Shown here: positions 1 to 13,620 of the stretch, in pieces
Layout: each line of letters begins with the position of its first letter
Position numbering within the stretch: the first letter of the stretch is position 1
Source: Chionis minor
Taxonomy: Eukaryota > Chordata > Aves > Charadriiformes > Chionididae
Reading direction: 5' to 3'
Length of the DNA stretch: 64,000 nt
NCBI GenBank assembly: GCA_013398295.1
Contig: VZSF01005585.1
Coordinates: 248,001 to 312,000 of the forward strand
Made by a program: the position numbers and the translations under genes
Notes under the pieces: model-generated
Seen by the model: the letters and a program-made list of their open reading frames with translations, nothing else
What the model was told of the DNA's origin: nothing
The model's database searches: none

Positions 1-21
1 CCTGTAGTACATCTATGTTAC

Positions 22-95
22 CTTAAACCTGTGAATGGCCTCCTGATGGGTCAGCCCTTGTAGAGACTCTCCATTAACTTCTAGGATTTCATCCC
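22..95 (-). CDS. PDZD2: PDZD2 exon: PDZ3 second helix
   Basis: This 74-nt exon has acceptor AATTACCAG and donor AAG|GTAACA. Two bases complete a glycine codon, then 24 codons run to a phase-0 end. It encodes DEILEVNGESL and QGLTHQEAIHRFK: the fourth strand and the peptide-binding helix of PDZ3. The helix begins with histidine (T-H-Q-E-A-I), as in PDZ2, so class I ligand preference is inferred. The final strand of the domain is not in the window; the donor at 15-21 shows that the gene continues to the left. The exon is too short to stand out by open-frame length and was found by joining phases with the preceding exon. Confidence 0.94.
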
Positions 96-1962
<1,867 letters not shown>

Positions 1963-4513
1963 CTACAGAAAAGGGAGGAGAAGACACACAGCTGGCACTT
2001 TACTTTATTCTCACCTATGTGAGAAAGACTGCCGAAAACATACAAAACAAAGGAAAGATCAAAACCCAATAGCTGCTGATGAATCGCACTGCCATCTTAC
2101 CTCTGCGTGGATTTCCTGATTTACTTACACTCTAATATCAACGCACTTACCAGCCCAAAAAGTAGCAGCAAGCACCTTAAGCTAAAAGCCGAAAATGTTA
2201 TTTCAAGATATATTTTTTTAAACACTAGGTCAATGGCTTTATGTTGTCTATTCCCATTTTAAAAACTATAACACATTGCTCTTAAATTGACAGACAGTAG
2301 ATTCCCACCCCTGAGATCTATATCCAGGATTAACTGCAGTTTTCTCTGCTATCACAGATCTTGCATTTCCTCAGGAAAAAGAAAAGCTTAAGAACATGAC
2401 ATAAGGTCAGTGCTGTAATGTCAGGAATTTAGCTGGAAGGGGGCTGGCGTCGGGGGGGCTGCCATGCAGATGTACATTTTTAATTATTGTGGAGACATGT
2501 ACCATGCTGTATTTAAATAAATCTAAATCAATATACTCCCCAGGGCTCCATCTGTGAGCGCTTACCCCTGCACTGCCCTGGCTGGCTGCAGGACCGTCTT
2601 GCGAAGCTGATCAGGGAGTGGATGAGCACAGCAGAACGAACCTCTCCCCCTTCTGCTGAGTTATTTCCCAGCCAAATCACTTCCTCGATGCATTTTGACC
2701 CCACCACAAATTTCTTCTCTTGTCACTGCTGAACATGTATTTTACAGAATAAAGAGAAAAGTCACTGACTAGGTAGACAAGGGAAGTGGAAAACTGCTGT
2801 GCTTCAGTGATCTCAAGCCACGGTTATTACTAGCGCCTCGGGCAGCGCTCTCCAGCCGAGGGATGCTGCCAGGGCAGGCACCAACGCTGTGTTTACAACC
2901 CGATATAACAACCAGCTCTTTTGTTATACTCCATGAATATAAAGTAGACTACCACTGTTATGAGCTTCTCGTAATTTGATAAGAGATTACCGATTTCCAG
3001 AAAGGAAGCATCCTGGCTCCCCCGTGCAATACAAAATAACTAACTTTTTACAGGGCAATTAGCGACTGCAAAGCAACCTAGGGAAAACACGAGGCTCCTG
3101 GCACTCCCCTGCATGGACACAGCAGTTCTCCCCACGGCTCCGTGGGGTGGGCTGGGAGAAATACGGCTGCAAAGCACAGTGGTTTGGGCACATTAGTCCA
3201 CCTTCCTGGGGAAGCACTGCCCCTGCCTAATGGAAAACCACCCCTTGCAGATCTACCTACAGAAGAAAAACCAACCAACCAATGCATCAAGGAAGTGATT
3301 TGGCTGGGAACTTGGGTACTTGGGTCCCAGCCAGCAACACTGAGGCTCTACAGAAATACTTTTCAAGTCCCAGGTGCCCATACAGTTAATAAAGCAAATA
3401 CTACTGTACAAACTGTATGCACTGCAATTCCTAACAGAGGTGATCCCTCAAAAAGTGGGTGGAAGGCACCAAAACCAGCAGCTGTTTGAGGTGGTTCCTG
3501 ATCATCACAGGCTGCACGCTCCCCACGGCTTCAAAACACCTTGGAGCTTTCCTGCAGAAAGGCAGGAGAGGATGGCTTATCCCATGGGGAGAAATAAGCT
3601 TATTCTTATGAGAAAAATGGGGTAAAAAAAAAAAATAATGTGAAAAATGAAGAAATATTCACTTGGAAATGTCATGAAAGATCTGAAGCCCCGAAAACAC
3701 AGAGAGTTATGACAACTGTGGGTCAGTCTACCCAGGGAAGTCACTATTTCTAACTCTTTGCTAAACTTGAAGCACAACAAGGAATTTGTTTTGTATTTGA
3801 GCTTGAAAGTCAAACCAAGATTTTTTAGTCTAAACCACATCCATCTGATGAATTTAAAGAGTATTTCAGAAAAAGACATACATATTTTTAGTGTATTTAA
3901 ATGACAGCTCCAGTATTTGTGTGGATTGGATTAGGGAAAACAATATATACCTATATTAATGCTTGTCTGTTTTCCCTTAGGATTCAGCCAGCTGGTATCT
4001 TGCAAATGCACAAACACATTATTGAGGGGAGAAAAGAGAACTCTGACCCAGAGAATTCAGTGCTCTCAGATAGGCAATCAGCCAGGAACCTGTCTTTGGG
4101 TTTAACGCTTAATTTGCAGTGATTTTTTTTTAATGTAGCCAGATTCCACAGAGATAGAGTATGTTTGTCCATAAATATGCATGCAAACAGGTACTCTTGT
4201 GTAGCTGCACCAACTTTGCATAAACATACATATTTATAGATCCATTCTTAATATTTGATATCTTAGTAATGACCAGATGCACCAAATCAGAATGAAAGCC
4301 ACCCCACATCAAGTGCATGACACGAACATCGCTTCCCCTGTATTTTGCAGGTGTTACTTCGACATTTACATCTGAAAATGGTATTTGTTTATCATTATTG
4401 TTATTATTGGCTACCCTGAGAGGTTCTGGGAAGTCCCTGGTGTGGGAGACACCTCTTAAACAACAGCACGTGCTACATATGAAAAACCAGCCACATCATA
4501 GAGAAATCCTCAC
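1963..4513 (-). other. PDZD2 intron (2.55 kb)
   Basis: Non-coding sequence, moderately A/T-rich, between the exon leading into PDZ3 and the PDZ3 core exon. No repeat family, RNA gene or additional exon is recognised, and the reading phases on both sides require none. Confidence 0.8.
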
Positions 4514-4633
4514 CTTGCCTTGCCCTTTCATCAGGACAATGTTGGAAATGATGGACGGCTGGGTCAGTCTCCATGGAGATTCCACTTGGGCAGCACTGAA
4601 GGAACGGGTGGATTTCTTCACAATATGGTAGTC
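4514..4633 (-). CDS. PDZD2: PDZD2 exon: lead-in to PDZ3 (symmetric 0-0 exon)
   Basis: This 120-nt exon of 40 codons has acceptor TTTGTTAG and donor GGCAAG|GTGAGG, phase 0 on both sides. It reads DYHIVKKSTRSFSAAQVESP, then WRLTQPSIISNIVLMKGQGK. The H-I-V-K-K-S-T-R-S block and Q-V-E-S-P-W-R-L match mammalian PDZD2 closely. The last residues form the first strand of PDZ3, with the carboxylate-binding loop starting in the next exon. Because the exon is symmetric, skipping would keep the frame but remove the first strand of PDZ3, so a skipped isoform would probably have a damaged domain. Only 619 bp separate it from the preceding exon. Confidence 0.95.
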
Positions 4634-5252
4634 CTAACAAACATCAGCAAACAAGGGAAATTGCTCTGATTGCTTGGCATAAGCACCGGGATGTCATACC
4701 AGGAAAACTGCGTTTCGGGGGGGTGGAGGGGCAGTGTGTGTGGATCTTATAGATATATTCAGAAAAATGTTCAAGGGACGAAATCTCAACTCATTACAGT
4801 AAAAGTGAATCTTGCCACAGTAATTTTCCTGCACTTTGCACAGTAGGATCATTTTGTAATGTATCAGTCACAATTTAAAAAGATTAAGGGTAGACTCATG
4901 ATATACTGAAGACCTTATCTAAAAAAGAAAAAGCCTACATCACCAAGTCATTAAAATAAAGCGAAGCAGGATTTTTTTGTTTAAGTCCTCAGATCTCTAG
5001 AACTGCAACTTGTAAAATCAGCCTTAGGGCCTCCCAGCCACAGCAAGAAGTAACCCCCTTCATCATCCTCAGAGCAAAGAAGTTCTCCATAGGTAGCCGA
5101 GTGTTCCCATTTTGGTGTCCAAGCCTTATTTCAGTCCCCGTGCCGTACCTACGTGGCTTTGTTTCACTACCCTCATTTCTAGGAGCTCCAGACAGATCTG
5201 GAAGGACCAAGCACAGAGAGGTGCTCAGAGCCAGCCCTGCCTTTCCACCCAC
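4634..5252 (-). other. PDZD2 intron (0.62 kb)
   Basis: Short intron with nothing recognisable inside. A chance continuation of the upstream exon frame runs into it from 5253 down to about 4989, but it has no conserved residues. Confidence 0.85.
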
Positions 5253-5401
5253 CTGCCTGGCTCCCGCCGACTCCAGCTGCTGGGGCAGGGAGTGCTTTCT
5301 TCCACCCCGGGAATATTTCACTGCTATTTCATAACTTGATTCACCATTTTCTACTGTCAGCTCATCGTCTTCTCCCACAGACTCCAAGCGGCATCCAGCA
5401 C
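5253..5401 (-). CDS. PDZD2: PDZD2 exon: linker with RKHSLP motif
   Basis: This 149-nt exon has acceptor TTTCCCTAG and donor GGCAG|GTGGGT. Two bases complete a glycine codon, then 49 codons run to a phase-0 end. It encodes AGCRLESVGEDDELTVENG, then YSRGGRKHSLPQQLESAGAR. The frame CRLESV-E--EL-V-NG followed by GRKHSLPQ-L is strongly conserved with mammalian PDZD2 and is the best single identifier of the gene between PDZ2 and PDZ3. R-K-H-S-L-P fits the mode-1 14-3-3/basophilic-kinase consensus (R at -3, S at 0, P at +2), so a phosphorylation-dependent docking site is inferred. The open frame continues past the donor into intron by chance, so the conserved donor sets the exon end. Confidence 0.94.
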
Positions 5402-6933
5402 CTAGGGAAAACCACAGAAACACATCCTGCAAACATCTCAGAGATGCTTTATCCTCTTGCAAGAATCACCTCCTGCAAATCCCAACTTCAACAGCACCTT
5501 AAAACAATGCTACACAGCAGCTCCAACTGGGTAGTTAGAAGCTAGTTTTGATCATCCTGAACTAAAAACTTTTCCTGCTATCACAAGTTTCCTACGATCT
5601 TTCAGTGATGCTGAACTCCTCAGCGCTGTCGCTTGTAGTACTAAGGAAAAGCAGAAGATAATTGAGCCCGTAGCTCAGGGACAGAAAAGAAATTCAGCTG
5701 TTCTCACCCAACGGCACTTGCCAGTGCACTAAGCTCTCAAGCTTCATTTATTTAAAATTAAAAGACCTGACACTGTAGCAGTATTCATTTCTGGAGGTGC
5801 CATGTCACTTTCAGGGAAAGTTTTCTGGAATGGAAAAAGGAAAAATGTGCCAAATAAATGCTATTTTCTTTCCTTCTGGCAATGATCCCAGTTGTCTTAA
5901 AGAGGATAAGAGTGCAGAGTTCATGTAAGAAACAGAATAATTTGTCTTGAAGGACATCCTGTAATTAGCCGCAGAGTACCCTGCTCCCCTCACCAGGGCT
6001 CCTCCAATTCTCATTTTCTCCGAGGTCCCCACAGGATCCCCAGTCACAGCAGTTCCTGCACATTTATCCTTGCCATTTCCCCACTGTGCAGGGAAGGGCC
6101 ATTAACCCCTGTTTTACAGATGAAAACCCGAGACACAGCCAAGCCCGATTTGTGTATGTTGAACTTCATGATGTAGTTTTAAGATTATTTTGAACCAACA
6201 TGAAGTTGGTGCTGCCACAGAAAGGGACAGCTCTGCCTTCCCTTCACCCCCCTTGCCCTGTCCTTACTCTGAGGATGGGGCTCACAAGCCATGGGCTGAG
6301 GCAGACTCGCAGGAAATTTTCCCCAAACCCCTTTTCTGCCATTCCCTCCACACCCAGAGGCTGTGCAAGCGTTGCTGCCAGCGCCAGGGAGGGATGGAAC
6401 ACAGAGCTGGGGCAGCTGCTCGTTTTCACTCAGCGTTACAGTAATTCTTCTGCCACCGCATCCATGGGCAGAATTTGTACCCACCACCCAGAGCGCGATT
6501 TAAGCCTGCTCCCTGGCTGGGGGTGTGGAATTACCTCTGGATTTAAAGCCTCCCTAGGCAGGCAGGGCACCGCTGCTGAACGCAGCCAGAACAGCTATCT
6601 TGGCAGGACCTGGCATCCTGGTACTTCTTTCACTCCCAAACCCTCCTGGCACTACAGCTAATCCTTTCCCATCACCTCTCCCTCTCTTCTTCTAGGAGAA
6701 CAGTTATATTTCTGTGTTTTCTGCCCATCCCTGAATGCAGCTTCCCTTCCCAGGGTTGGGACCAGGCTGGGGCATGCTCCAGGCTCCCCCACAGCCCAGG
6801 GGCATCAGTGCTCACAGAAACTGGGGCTGGATCCCCAGCGAGCCACCAACACACAGCCACAGGGGCCACAGGCGGAGGAGCTCCCTGGAGGATGCTAAAA
6901 ATATCTGAGTAAATGGAAATAAAGGTGAACACA

Positions 6934-6954
6934 GGAGGGAGGGAGGGAGGGAGG
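6934..6954 (+). repeat. (GGGA)n run, G-quadruplex motif
   Basis: Four consecutive GGG triplets separated by single A (6937-6939, 6941-6943, 6945-6947, 6949-6951) meet the simple G4 rule on the plus strand, which is the template strand for PDZD2. The pre-mRNA carries the C-rich complement. Confidence 0.9.
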
Positions 6955-7142
6955 TTTGGAGAGTATTACAGATGAGAACATGATCGAACTCTGCAGACAG
7001 GTTACTGTTAAGACCTGGGGACAAAGCAACAGGAAATTCGGGTAGTATTTGCCATTAATGGGTATTTTGGTGATGGCATGTTGAAATATGTCCCCTGCTT
7101 CAGTCTTAGAGCACAATGAAATGTATAGGGAATGTAAATGTT

Positions 7143-7320
7143 AAAAAAAGGGAGAAAAAGGAAAAGGAGAAGAAAAAGGGAAAAGGGAAAAGGGAGAAGG
7201 GAAAAGGGAAAGGGAAAAGGGAAAAGGGAGAAGGGAAAAGGGAAAGGGAAAGGGAAAGAGAAAGGGAAAGGCAGAGAAAAAGAAAAAGAAAAAAAGAAAA
7301 AGAAAAAAGAAAAAAGAAAA
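7143..7320 (+). repeat. 178-nt polypurine tract, (GGGAAAA)n-like
   Basis: The plus strand from 7143 to 7320 is A and G only except for a single C at 7272. The G-rich first part (GGGAAAAGGGAAA units) passes into an A-rich second part (GAAAAA units). This is a low-complexity satellite-like tract; the lysine/glutamate/glycine or phenylalanine/serine/proline frames that can be read through it are artefacts. In PDZD2 pre-mRNA it is a long pyrimidine tract. Confidence 0.95.
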
Positions 7321-7526
7321 CTTCCAAAATCTTGCTTCATCTTTCTGTACCATACAATAGTTCAACTCAGAAGGCTGAATGCAAACATGTTACAGCTGGG
7401 ATTTTCCTTCCAAATTAAACTAATATAATCTCCAAAGGAAAGAAAACCTATCTGACTTTTAGAGAGTGAAAATAAATACACAGCATAAAAATCTACTATT
7501 CCTATCTTTTATCAACACAGCTTTAC

Positions 7527-7638
7527 CTTGGGATCGACTTCTGTATTTCAGTATGCCACTTCCCAGAGTTGGACTCTGATTGTTGCCTTTGGACACTTCT
7601 GCACAAGCTGGATCTTGAGACTTCTCAGTTTCCATCAC
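7527..7638 (-). CDS. PDZD2: PDZD2 exon: short linker exon
   Basis: This 112-nt exon has acceptor GTTTTTCAG and donor CCCAAG|GTAAAG, incoming phase 0 and outgoing phase 1 (37 codons plus one base). It reads VMETEKSQDPACAEVSKGNN and ends in GILKYRSRSQ, matching the mammalian stretch of the form CGAEESKGN...KIKLKSRLSG. The segment is polar, with a basic end and no fold. Its intron phases (0 in, 1 out) mean it can be skipped in frame only together with the following 149-nt exon. About 200 nt downstream of its donor, in the sense of transcription, lies a 178-nt tract (7143-7320) that is almost pure pyrimidine in the RNA and could affect its splicing. That effect is inference. Confidence 0.92.
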
Positions 7639-8720
7639 CTGAAAAACAATAAAAAAAAAAACCCCAAAAAAACTCAACAAACTTATTTATTTGTAAACCA
7701 GAGAAGTTGATGGAGTTCCTCTCATTTTTACAAAGGGACAAAAATTCCACTGCACATCATCTTTTTTTTTTTTTTTCCAAAATATGTCCTTGCATTAAGC
7801 CAGCACACGTTTCTGTAAGTAATTTTCAGCAATGTCTTTGGACATTATTGCCAGTCTTACTGATGGGCACACAGCCCTACAGCTCAGTGTGGCCAGGGGC
7901 CCGCGACAGGGTACCACACTAATGCCCCCAGAGTGCGTCCAGCATCCACAGCACCTCATCCAGGTGCTTACATACGCATTTTAACAAAACTTTCATGTAG
8001 CTTTTATTGCAGTTTGTTCAGCTCAGCAAGCTTCCAGAGACATCACATCTTCATAGAGAAAACAACTTTAAACAAGCGTTATTTAATTGTTAGTGTCCAA
8101 AGCTGAACACGGATGCATAATGGACGAAAAGTTAATTTAATAGCAAGTTATAAAGACTGCACAGCTAAGCACTTAAAAGCCTGGAAATACTCAACCTTAA
8201 TGTCTGCATGGGACTTGCAACCCCACCACCCTGAGTAAATGCATCGAGACGGGAGGAGCCTGTCTACCCACAGGTTGTGGAAGACCTCGGTGACTCCCTT
8301 TCTCCACTCACTGCTTTCTTTACCAAGATACAGCAGTTACATTTTCCTACATGTACCACTACGCAGTGATTCTCCGCTCGTCCCCCCTGCACACGCCAAT
8401 TCTTTCACATTTACACCACATCACCTTTCATGCATCCTCTGTGCAGACAGCTCATGGCAAGAATGGCAAAGTTTCCAATACAACCGCTTCCTGGTTGCAT
8501 TATACTTTTAAGGTACTGTATAAACTGCTGGAAATAATTTAAAAAAAAAAATCCCACCCAAATGACTAAACACTCTTACTCTTAAAATGATTTCTACTGC
8601 CACTATTCAAGCTTAAAAATAGAAGGATTTTCCCAAGAACCTGCCTCCCATCCCCCAGTCCAAACCAAGAAAGACAGAGTTTATCTTTTGCATGGAGCCT
8701 AGACGTTACATTTTCAGTTC

Positions 8721-9236
8721 TGTCACGGTTTAACCCCAACAGGCAACTAGGACCATGCAGCCTCAACTCCTTCCTGCCCTCCATCCCCCCCTGAGTACAG
8801 TAGGTAGAAGCGAGAGAAAAAGGAGAAAAAGCATTGTGGCTTGAGATAATGACAATTTAATAGAACGGTAATGGAAGAGATAAAAAAATAATAACGGTAA
8901 AAGAATATACAAAATAGTGATGCAATACAATTGCTCACCACCTGATGACCAACTGTCCAGCCCGTCCCAAGCAGCAATCGTGGATTCCTGCCCCCCAGCC
9001 AAACCCCACTTACGCACTGAGCATGAAGTCTATGGTATGGAATACTCCTTTGGCCAGCTTGTCCTGTCTATGCCCCCTCTCAGCTTCTACGGGAAGCTGA
9101 AAAAGTCCTTGACTTAATAATAAGCATTACTTAGCAACAACTAAAACAATGTGTTATCAACATTTTTCTCATACTAAATTGAAAACACAGCAGCTACTAG
9201 GAAGAAAATTAACTCTATCTCAGCTGAAACCAGGCA
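8721..9236 (-). mobile_element. Solo LTR of an avian endogenous retrovirus
   Basis: This 516-bp element reads 5'-TG...CA-3' on the minus strand (TGCCTGGTTTCAGC at 9236 to CCGTGACA at 8721). It is flanked by a perfect 5-bp direct repeat, AGTTC, at 8716-8720 and 9237-9241, as expected for an intact target-site duplication. Its ends and interior (the AGATAGAGTTAATTTTCTTC stretch near the 5' end, the block around 9030, the AACCGTGACA end) resemble an LTR type that is very abundant in bird genomes; the exact subfamily cannot be named from memory. An ATTAAA poly(A)-like hexamer lies at 8856-8861 (minus). No retroviral internal sequence is adjacent, so this is a solo LTR left by recombination. It lies in the same orientation as PDZD2. 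Confidence 0.85.
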
Positions 9237-10233
9237 AGTTCAAAGGGTAAAAACTTCAAGAAATGATAAAACTGGCAGATAACAGGAAGCTGGAATGGAA
9301 ACTGCTTTTTCCTCCTCCCCCTTCAACATGAACAGCTACACATATTCTACACATAGTCTGCAAATCCTAGCTAGTTCTTGATTTTTCAAGGCATTGCAGC
9401 ACCTACTTCAGAGTCCCGGTCTAGTATGAAATGCTTTGCAGCTCACAGCTCCTGGTAATAGGATTTATCTAAAGAAGAAAGTAAGTGTATCAGTCTGAGA
9501 AAACCAGCGCTTACCATTTAGCCATCCTAGTGAGGGACTCATTCAGAAAAGTCGTAAGAAAACAAATCATAAAACCCAGCCAACAGACCCACAGCCAAAG
9601 TATCACCAACTCTGTCTCTTGACAGCACACCCATAAGACAGCAGAATTGTTTAGAAGTGAGCTGGGACTGTGTGAATCACACAAAGTTACACTGGAATTT
9701 ATCATATAAGCGAAAATACCCTTTTTAGGGTGAGAATTCCTCCCTCGTAGAAAGGTAGAAATCAGTTGCACAAACACACCAAAAAAAAAAAAAAATCACA
9801 GAGCTTGTGGTTTCAGAGGTGTAAAAAACAATCAATACTCAGGAACAGTGTTATCTGTAGTGGACAAACAATTAAATCATAGGGATGGTGGAAAACAAGG
9901 GGGGATGCCTCACTGAAGCAGCCAGTTTTCTTGGCATGCTGTTTATTCTAACAGACAGGGATGGATCCAACCTTGCTTTTCTGGAGCTGAGTGCAACCCA
10001 GCTCGGGTCTGGAGCCACAGAGCTGTTTTGTTTCTGTGGACTGCACAGATGCGGGCAGTTACACCTGATGGGACCACACAACTCCCAGTCCAAAATCTGG
10101 GTTGCTTCGTCCAGCTCAGAGCACCGGGAGGAAAAAAAATGTGTTAGTCTGCAGCAGTGTACTGAGAGATGCTGAAATCACCAGTGCCACGTCCAATTTC
10201 CGCACCGAGTGTGGGCTCAAGACTGACCCATCC

Positions 10234-10535
10234 ATAGAATCATAGAATCACCCAGGTTGGAAGGGACCTTTAAGATCATTGAGTCCAACCATCAACCTGA
10301 CACTGCCAAAACCACCCCTAAACCACGTCCCTCAGCACCATGCCTGCCCAGCCTTTAAATACCTCCAGGGATGGCAATTCCACCACTTCCTTGGGCAGCC
10401 TGTTCCACTGTTTGACAACCCTTTCAGTGAAAAAATTTTTCCTAATATCCAATTTAAACCTCACCCGGCACAACTTGAGGCCATTTCCTCTTGTCCTATC
10501 ACCTGTTACTTGGGAGAACGATTCGGTCCATCTCA
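10234..10535 (-). mobile_element. CR1 LINE 3' fragment
   Basis: The plus strand starts ATAGAATCATAGAATCACCC and continues with the reverse complement of a CR1 3' end (AGGTTGGAAGGGACCTTTAA, later GGGCAGCCTGTTCCACTG), so the element is on the minus strand. It is 5' truncated near 10535. Short peptides that can be read through it are remnants of the reverse-transcriptase C-terminus and are not functional. Confidence 0.93.
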
Positions 10536-13500
10536 CGTTTCTACTCCACGGGGTTTGGGTTTGGTTTGTAGCTTTTTATCTTTCATTTATTTTGACTGTG
10601 CGACACAAGCAAGTACAGATGCACCCCACAATTACATACATTTCCAACTAGTGGGGCGAGAGGAAGAACAGGAGACAATTGCCAGTCGCTGTACCCTGTG
10701 CCTTCACCTCATCGCTATTTAATCCTGTAGGCTGTGAGCCTCCCGAGAGCAAACCCCCAAAACCCAGGTATGAACCACGGAAGGGCACGTGTGCGCAAAC
10801 AGCAATGCTAGGGAAAGCCTCAAGGCGTTCTCAGCAGCTTCCTGAAATTACATTTTATCCGGCTTGGCTTCAGACTACAAGGAGGAGTAAAAACATCTAA
10901 ATTACCTCTGTCTGTGTTTATTTCTCATTTTAGCAAAAATACTTTCCTGACGCTAATTATAAACACGTAAAGGAAGACACTGCAGCATTCACAATGAAGT
11001 AAATATTCTTTAAGTTGTTGAGCTTGTCTAATAAACCACCAACAGTTTTATCCTACTCAGAAAAAATTTAGAAATCCAATCCACAAAGCTTGCGAGAACT
11101 CCCCGAAAGTCGTGCGTCTGTAATTTTTGGCTCTGTTGTAACTTAGACAAGAAGAAAAACCCAGCTCCACCTTATCCTTCTGGCCACACGCGAATGTATT
11201 GCATTACTGTCTTGCGGCGGCTGCCCGCATTTAACCATGCCATTTTAATTTTCCTCACTTTCAGGGAAACGGAGCTTATTATTTCAGTTCTGTACGTCTC
11301 TTATTAAACTAAACCAATAAATCCTGTCCAGCGCCGTCCTGGCCTTAACGACAAAGGGAGCTTTAACACGCACGGTAGTTTGAAGGGAGATCTAAAAATA
11401 GAGTCCATTTTGCCACTTCATTAAGTAGCTCCGGGATCAAGCAGTGGTGACATCTCAATTGATTTCAAAGAGAACGGCGCTATCACGGACACGCGGTCCT
11501 GGCACCGCACCAGAAGGAACAACTGCCCCCAGAGTCCTCGCTTGGGCAACGCTCCAGCGTGACCAGGCCCTTAATTAGGCGAGATGAGGCGCGGGATTAT
11601 GAGAGTCTGCATTGTTTAACCGCAAACAGCTTGGCAATCGTCGCCCATCTACAAAAACAAGGCGGCGCACGGGGAGAGGGGGGATGATATAATTTAATAA
11701 GCAAACTGCTTTACCACTGGCGTTCCTAAGCTGCTGCCGTTCCCACCAGCCAGCCCATCCGGCTCCCCACGGCACGACCTGCGGAGCGCTGGCAGCACCT
11801 AGACAAGTCCAACCTGGTAGTTAGGGAGTGAAACAGCGGGAATGAGACCCAGCCGCCCGTGGCATGCCAAATTCAGGCTGAGCCCACCAGTTAGCCCACC
11901 ACCCGATTCTGAAACAGCAGCCTGACAGAGGGGCATCCGCGCCCCCGCGCACAGCAACCCTGCGCGAGATCCACGGCGGGATCCCTCATCTTCTTCGGTC
12001 CCGACACAGCCGGGAGGGTTTTTCCTTAAGCAGCACTGCCCATGGAACCATTTAACCATGGAACACCCCAAGGCTGCTGTCTGCAGGGCAGCCGGCAGGA
12101 CGAACCCAGTTCTCCAGAGAAGCTCCAGAGAGAGGAGCCAAACGCCCAGTGCAAACCCAGCTTCACCTGGTCCCCGCACAAAGCCCTTCTTCCTCGCCCC
12201 TCCAGACTAGCTGGTGCCTTAGAGGCTTACGCCTTTCCAGAAGTTTCGGGGATTTTCTTCGAAGATCTATTACAATTCTAGTTGTTCCAGTTATTTTTTG
12301 CAATTATTTATTGCCTCCTGGAGCACAGCATGCTCTAAGCTTTAAATGTATCAGGTAGGCAGGGAGCTCCACAGGCCCCTATCCCTTGCACAGGAAGTTA
12401 AAATACCTTCCCGTTTAAATTAGCTCTTTTTCAATTTAATTGAATCCGTCTCCCAGATAAATTACAAACTGCAGCACTGTAATTTACCGGAATTAACACT
12501 GCAAACGATGCAGAGGATGTGGATTTGCTAATCTTGGCCAGCACTGAGTTTCCCACGGCTTACTGCTCTGTTTCAGGGCATGCACAAAGCTGCCTGGATG
12601 CTGGGAAGAGCAGGATGAGCCAGGACACACAGCACCAGGGGCTGCAGCACCCAGCGGCACCTTTCCGAAACACAGCACCGCCCAACACCCCAGCAGCACT
12701 CTTGGACAAACCAAATAAAACCTGGATTTAATTGTTTCTGGAGTAAGCTATAGGACTCCACGATTCTATGGCTCTCCTCTTCCAAAGAGTATCCCATTGA
12801 TGCTCCTCTCTGTCACGGGATGAACACAGAGATCCAGATGCAGCCAAGGACGGAGGAAGAGAGGAGGAAGGTCACCTCCGTATCAGTACTAATTCAGTGC
12901 CTTAAAACTGGCATCTTAGAAAAACCTGGTGCCCTGACTTCTCCCCCAGCACGAAGCTGCTGGGGCAGAGGGCAGCTCTGCGCCTTGGCCGGGGCAGGCT
13001 CCACCAGCACAGCTCCAGGAGGACTCAGATTTGGGCTATATTTAGCCGTGCTGGTGAAACAAAGCACCAGCCGCCTTCCCCAGCAGCTCCTCTGGGAATT
13101 ACCCATGCCAGTCCCAGCGGGGGCAGCCTGTGCTTCCTCCTGCCCGGGCAAAGAGGATGGGAACCTGAGGCCTCCATTACCAAGTTACAAAGAAAGTGTT
13201 GGAAAACTCCCAGTTCATGTGCAGCTAGAAGATCAGGAAGTCTGATACAAAGAGTCAAGAACTGGAGCTGCCCTATCTTCTGAATTGGTGGAAATGCCAA
13301 ATAAACAAAACAAAAACCTTTAAAGTGGTCTCTGAGAACGCCTGGCCTATCACTCCACCAAATGCCTGCATTCAAAAGCCACCCTGAGCCTTCACTTTAA
13401 TGCAATAGATGCTAGAAAGGGCTCTACTGTCAGCTTTAGGAGGTACAAAACAGCGAGGGTTACTTCTATTGATCTTTACCAAGTCTACAGAGTAGTCACA

Positions 13501-13620
13501 CACAAACTTGCAGAAGAAACAGAGCCTGGCACTCCCCGGCACAAAGCCAGTGGCAACATCCGCCCGTGCACCCTCAGCAAACAGGCTGGCGACGCGCTGT
13601 GGCGGAGCCGAGTTGCTCTC

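Larger units (their letters stand above)
5402..7526 (-). other. PDZD2 intron (2.1 kb) with purine-rich tracts
   Basis: Non-coding sequence carrying a G-quadruplex motif (6934-6954) and a long polypurine tract (7143-7320), listed separately. No transposon or RNA gene is recognised in the rest. Confidence 0.8.

Noticed and set aside
7008..7428. Several 70-110-codon frames rich in K/E/G or F/S/P
   Set aside because: They are read through the polypurine tract and are pure low complexity.
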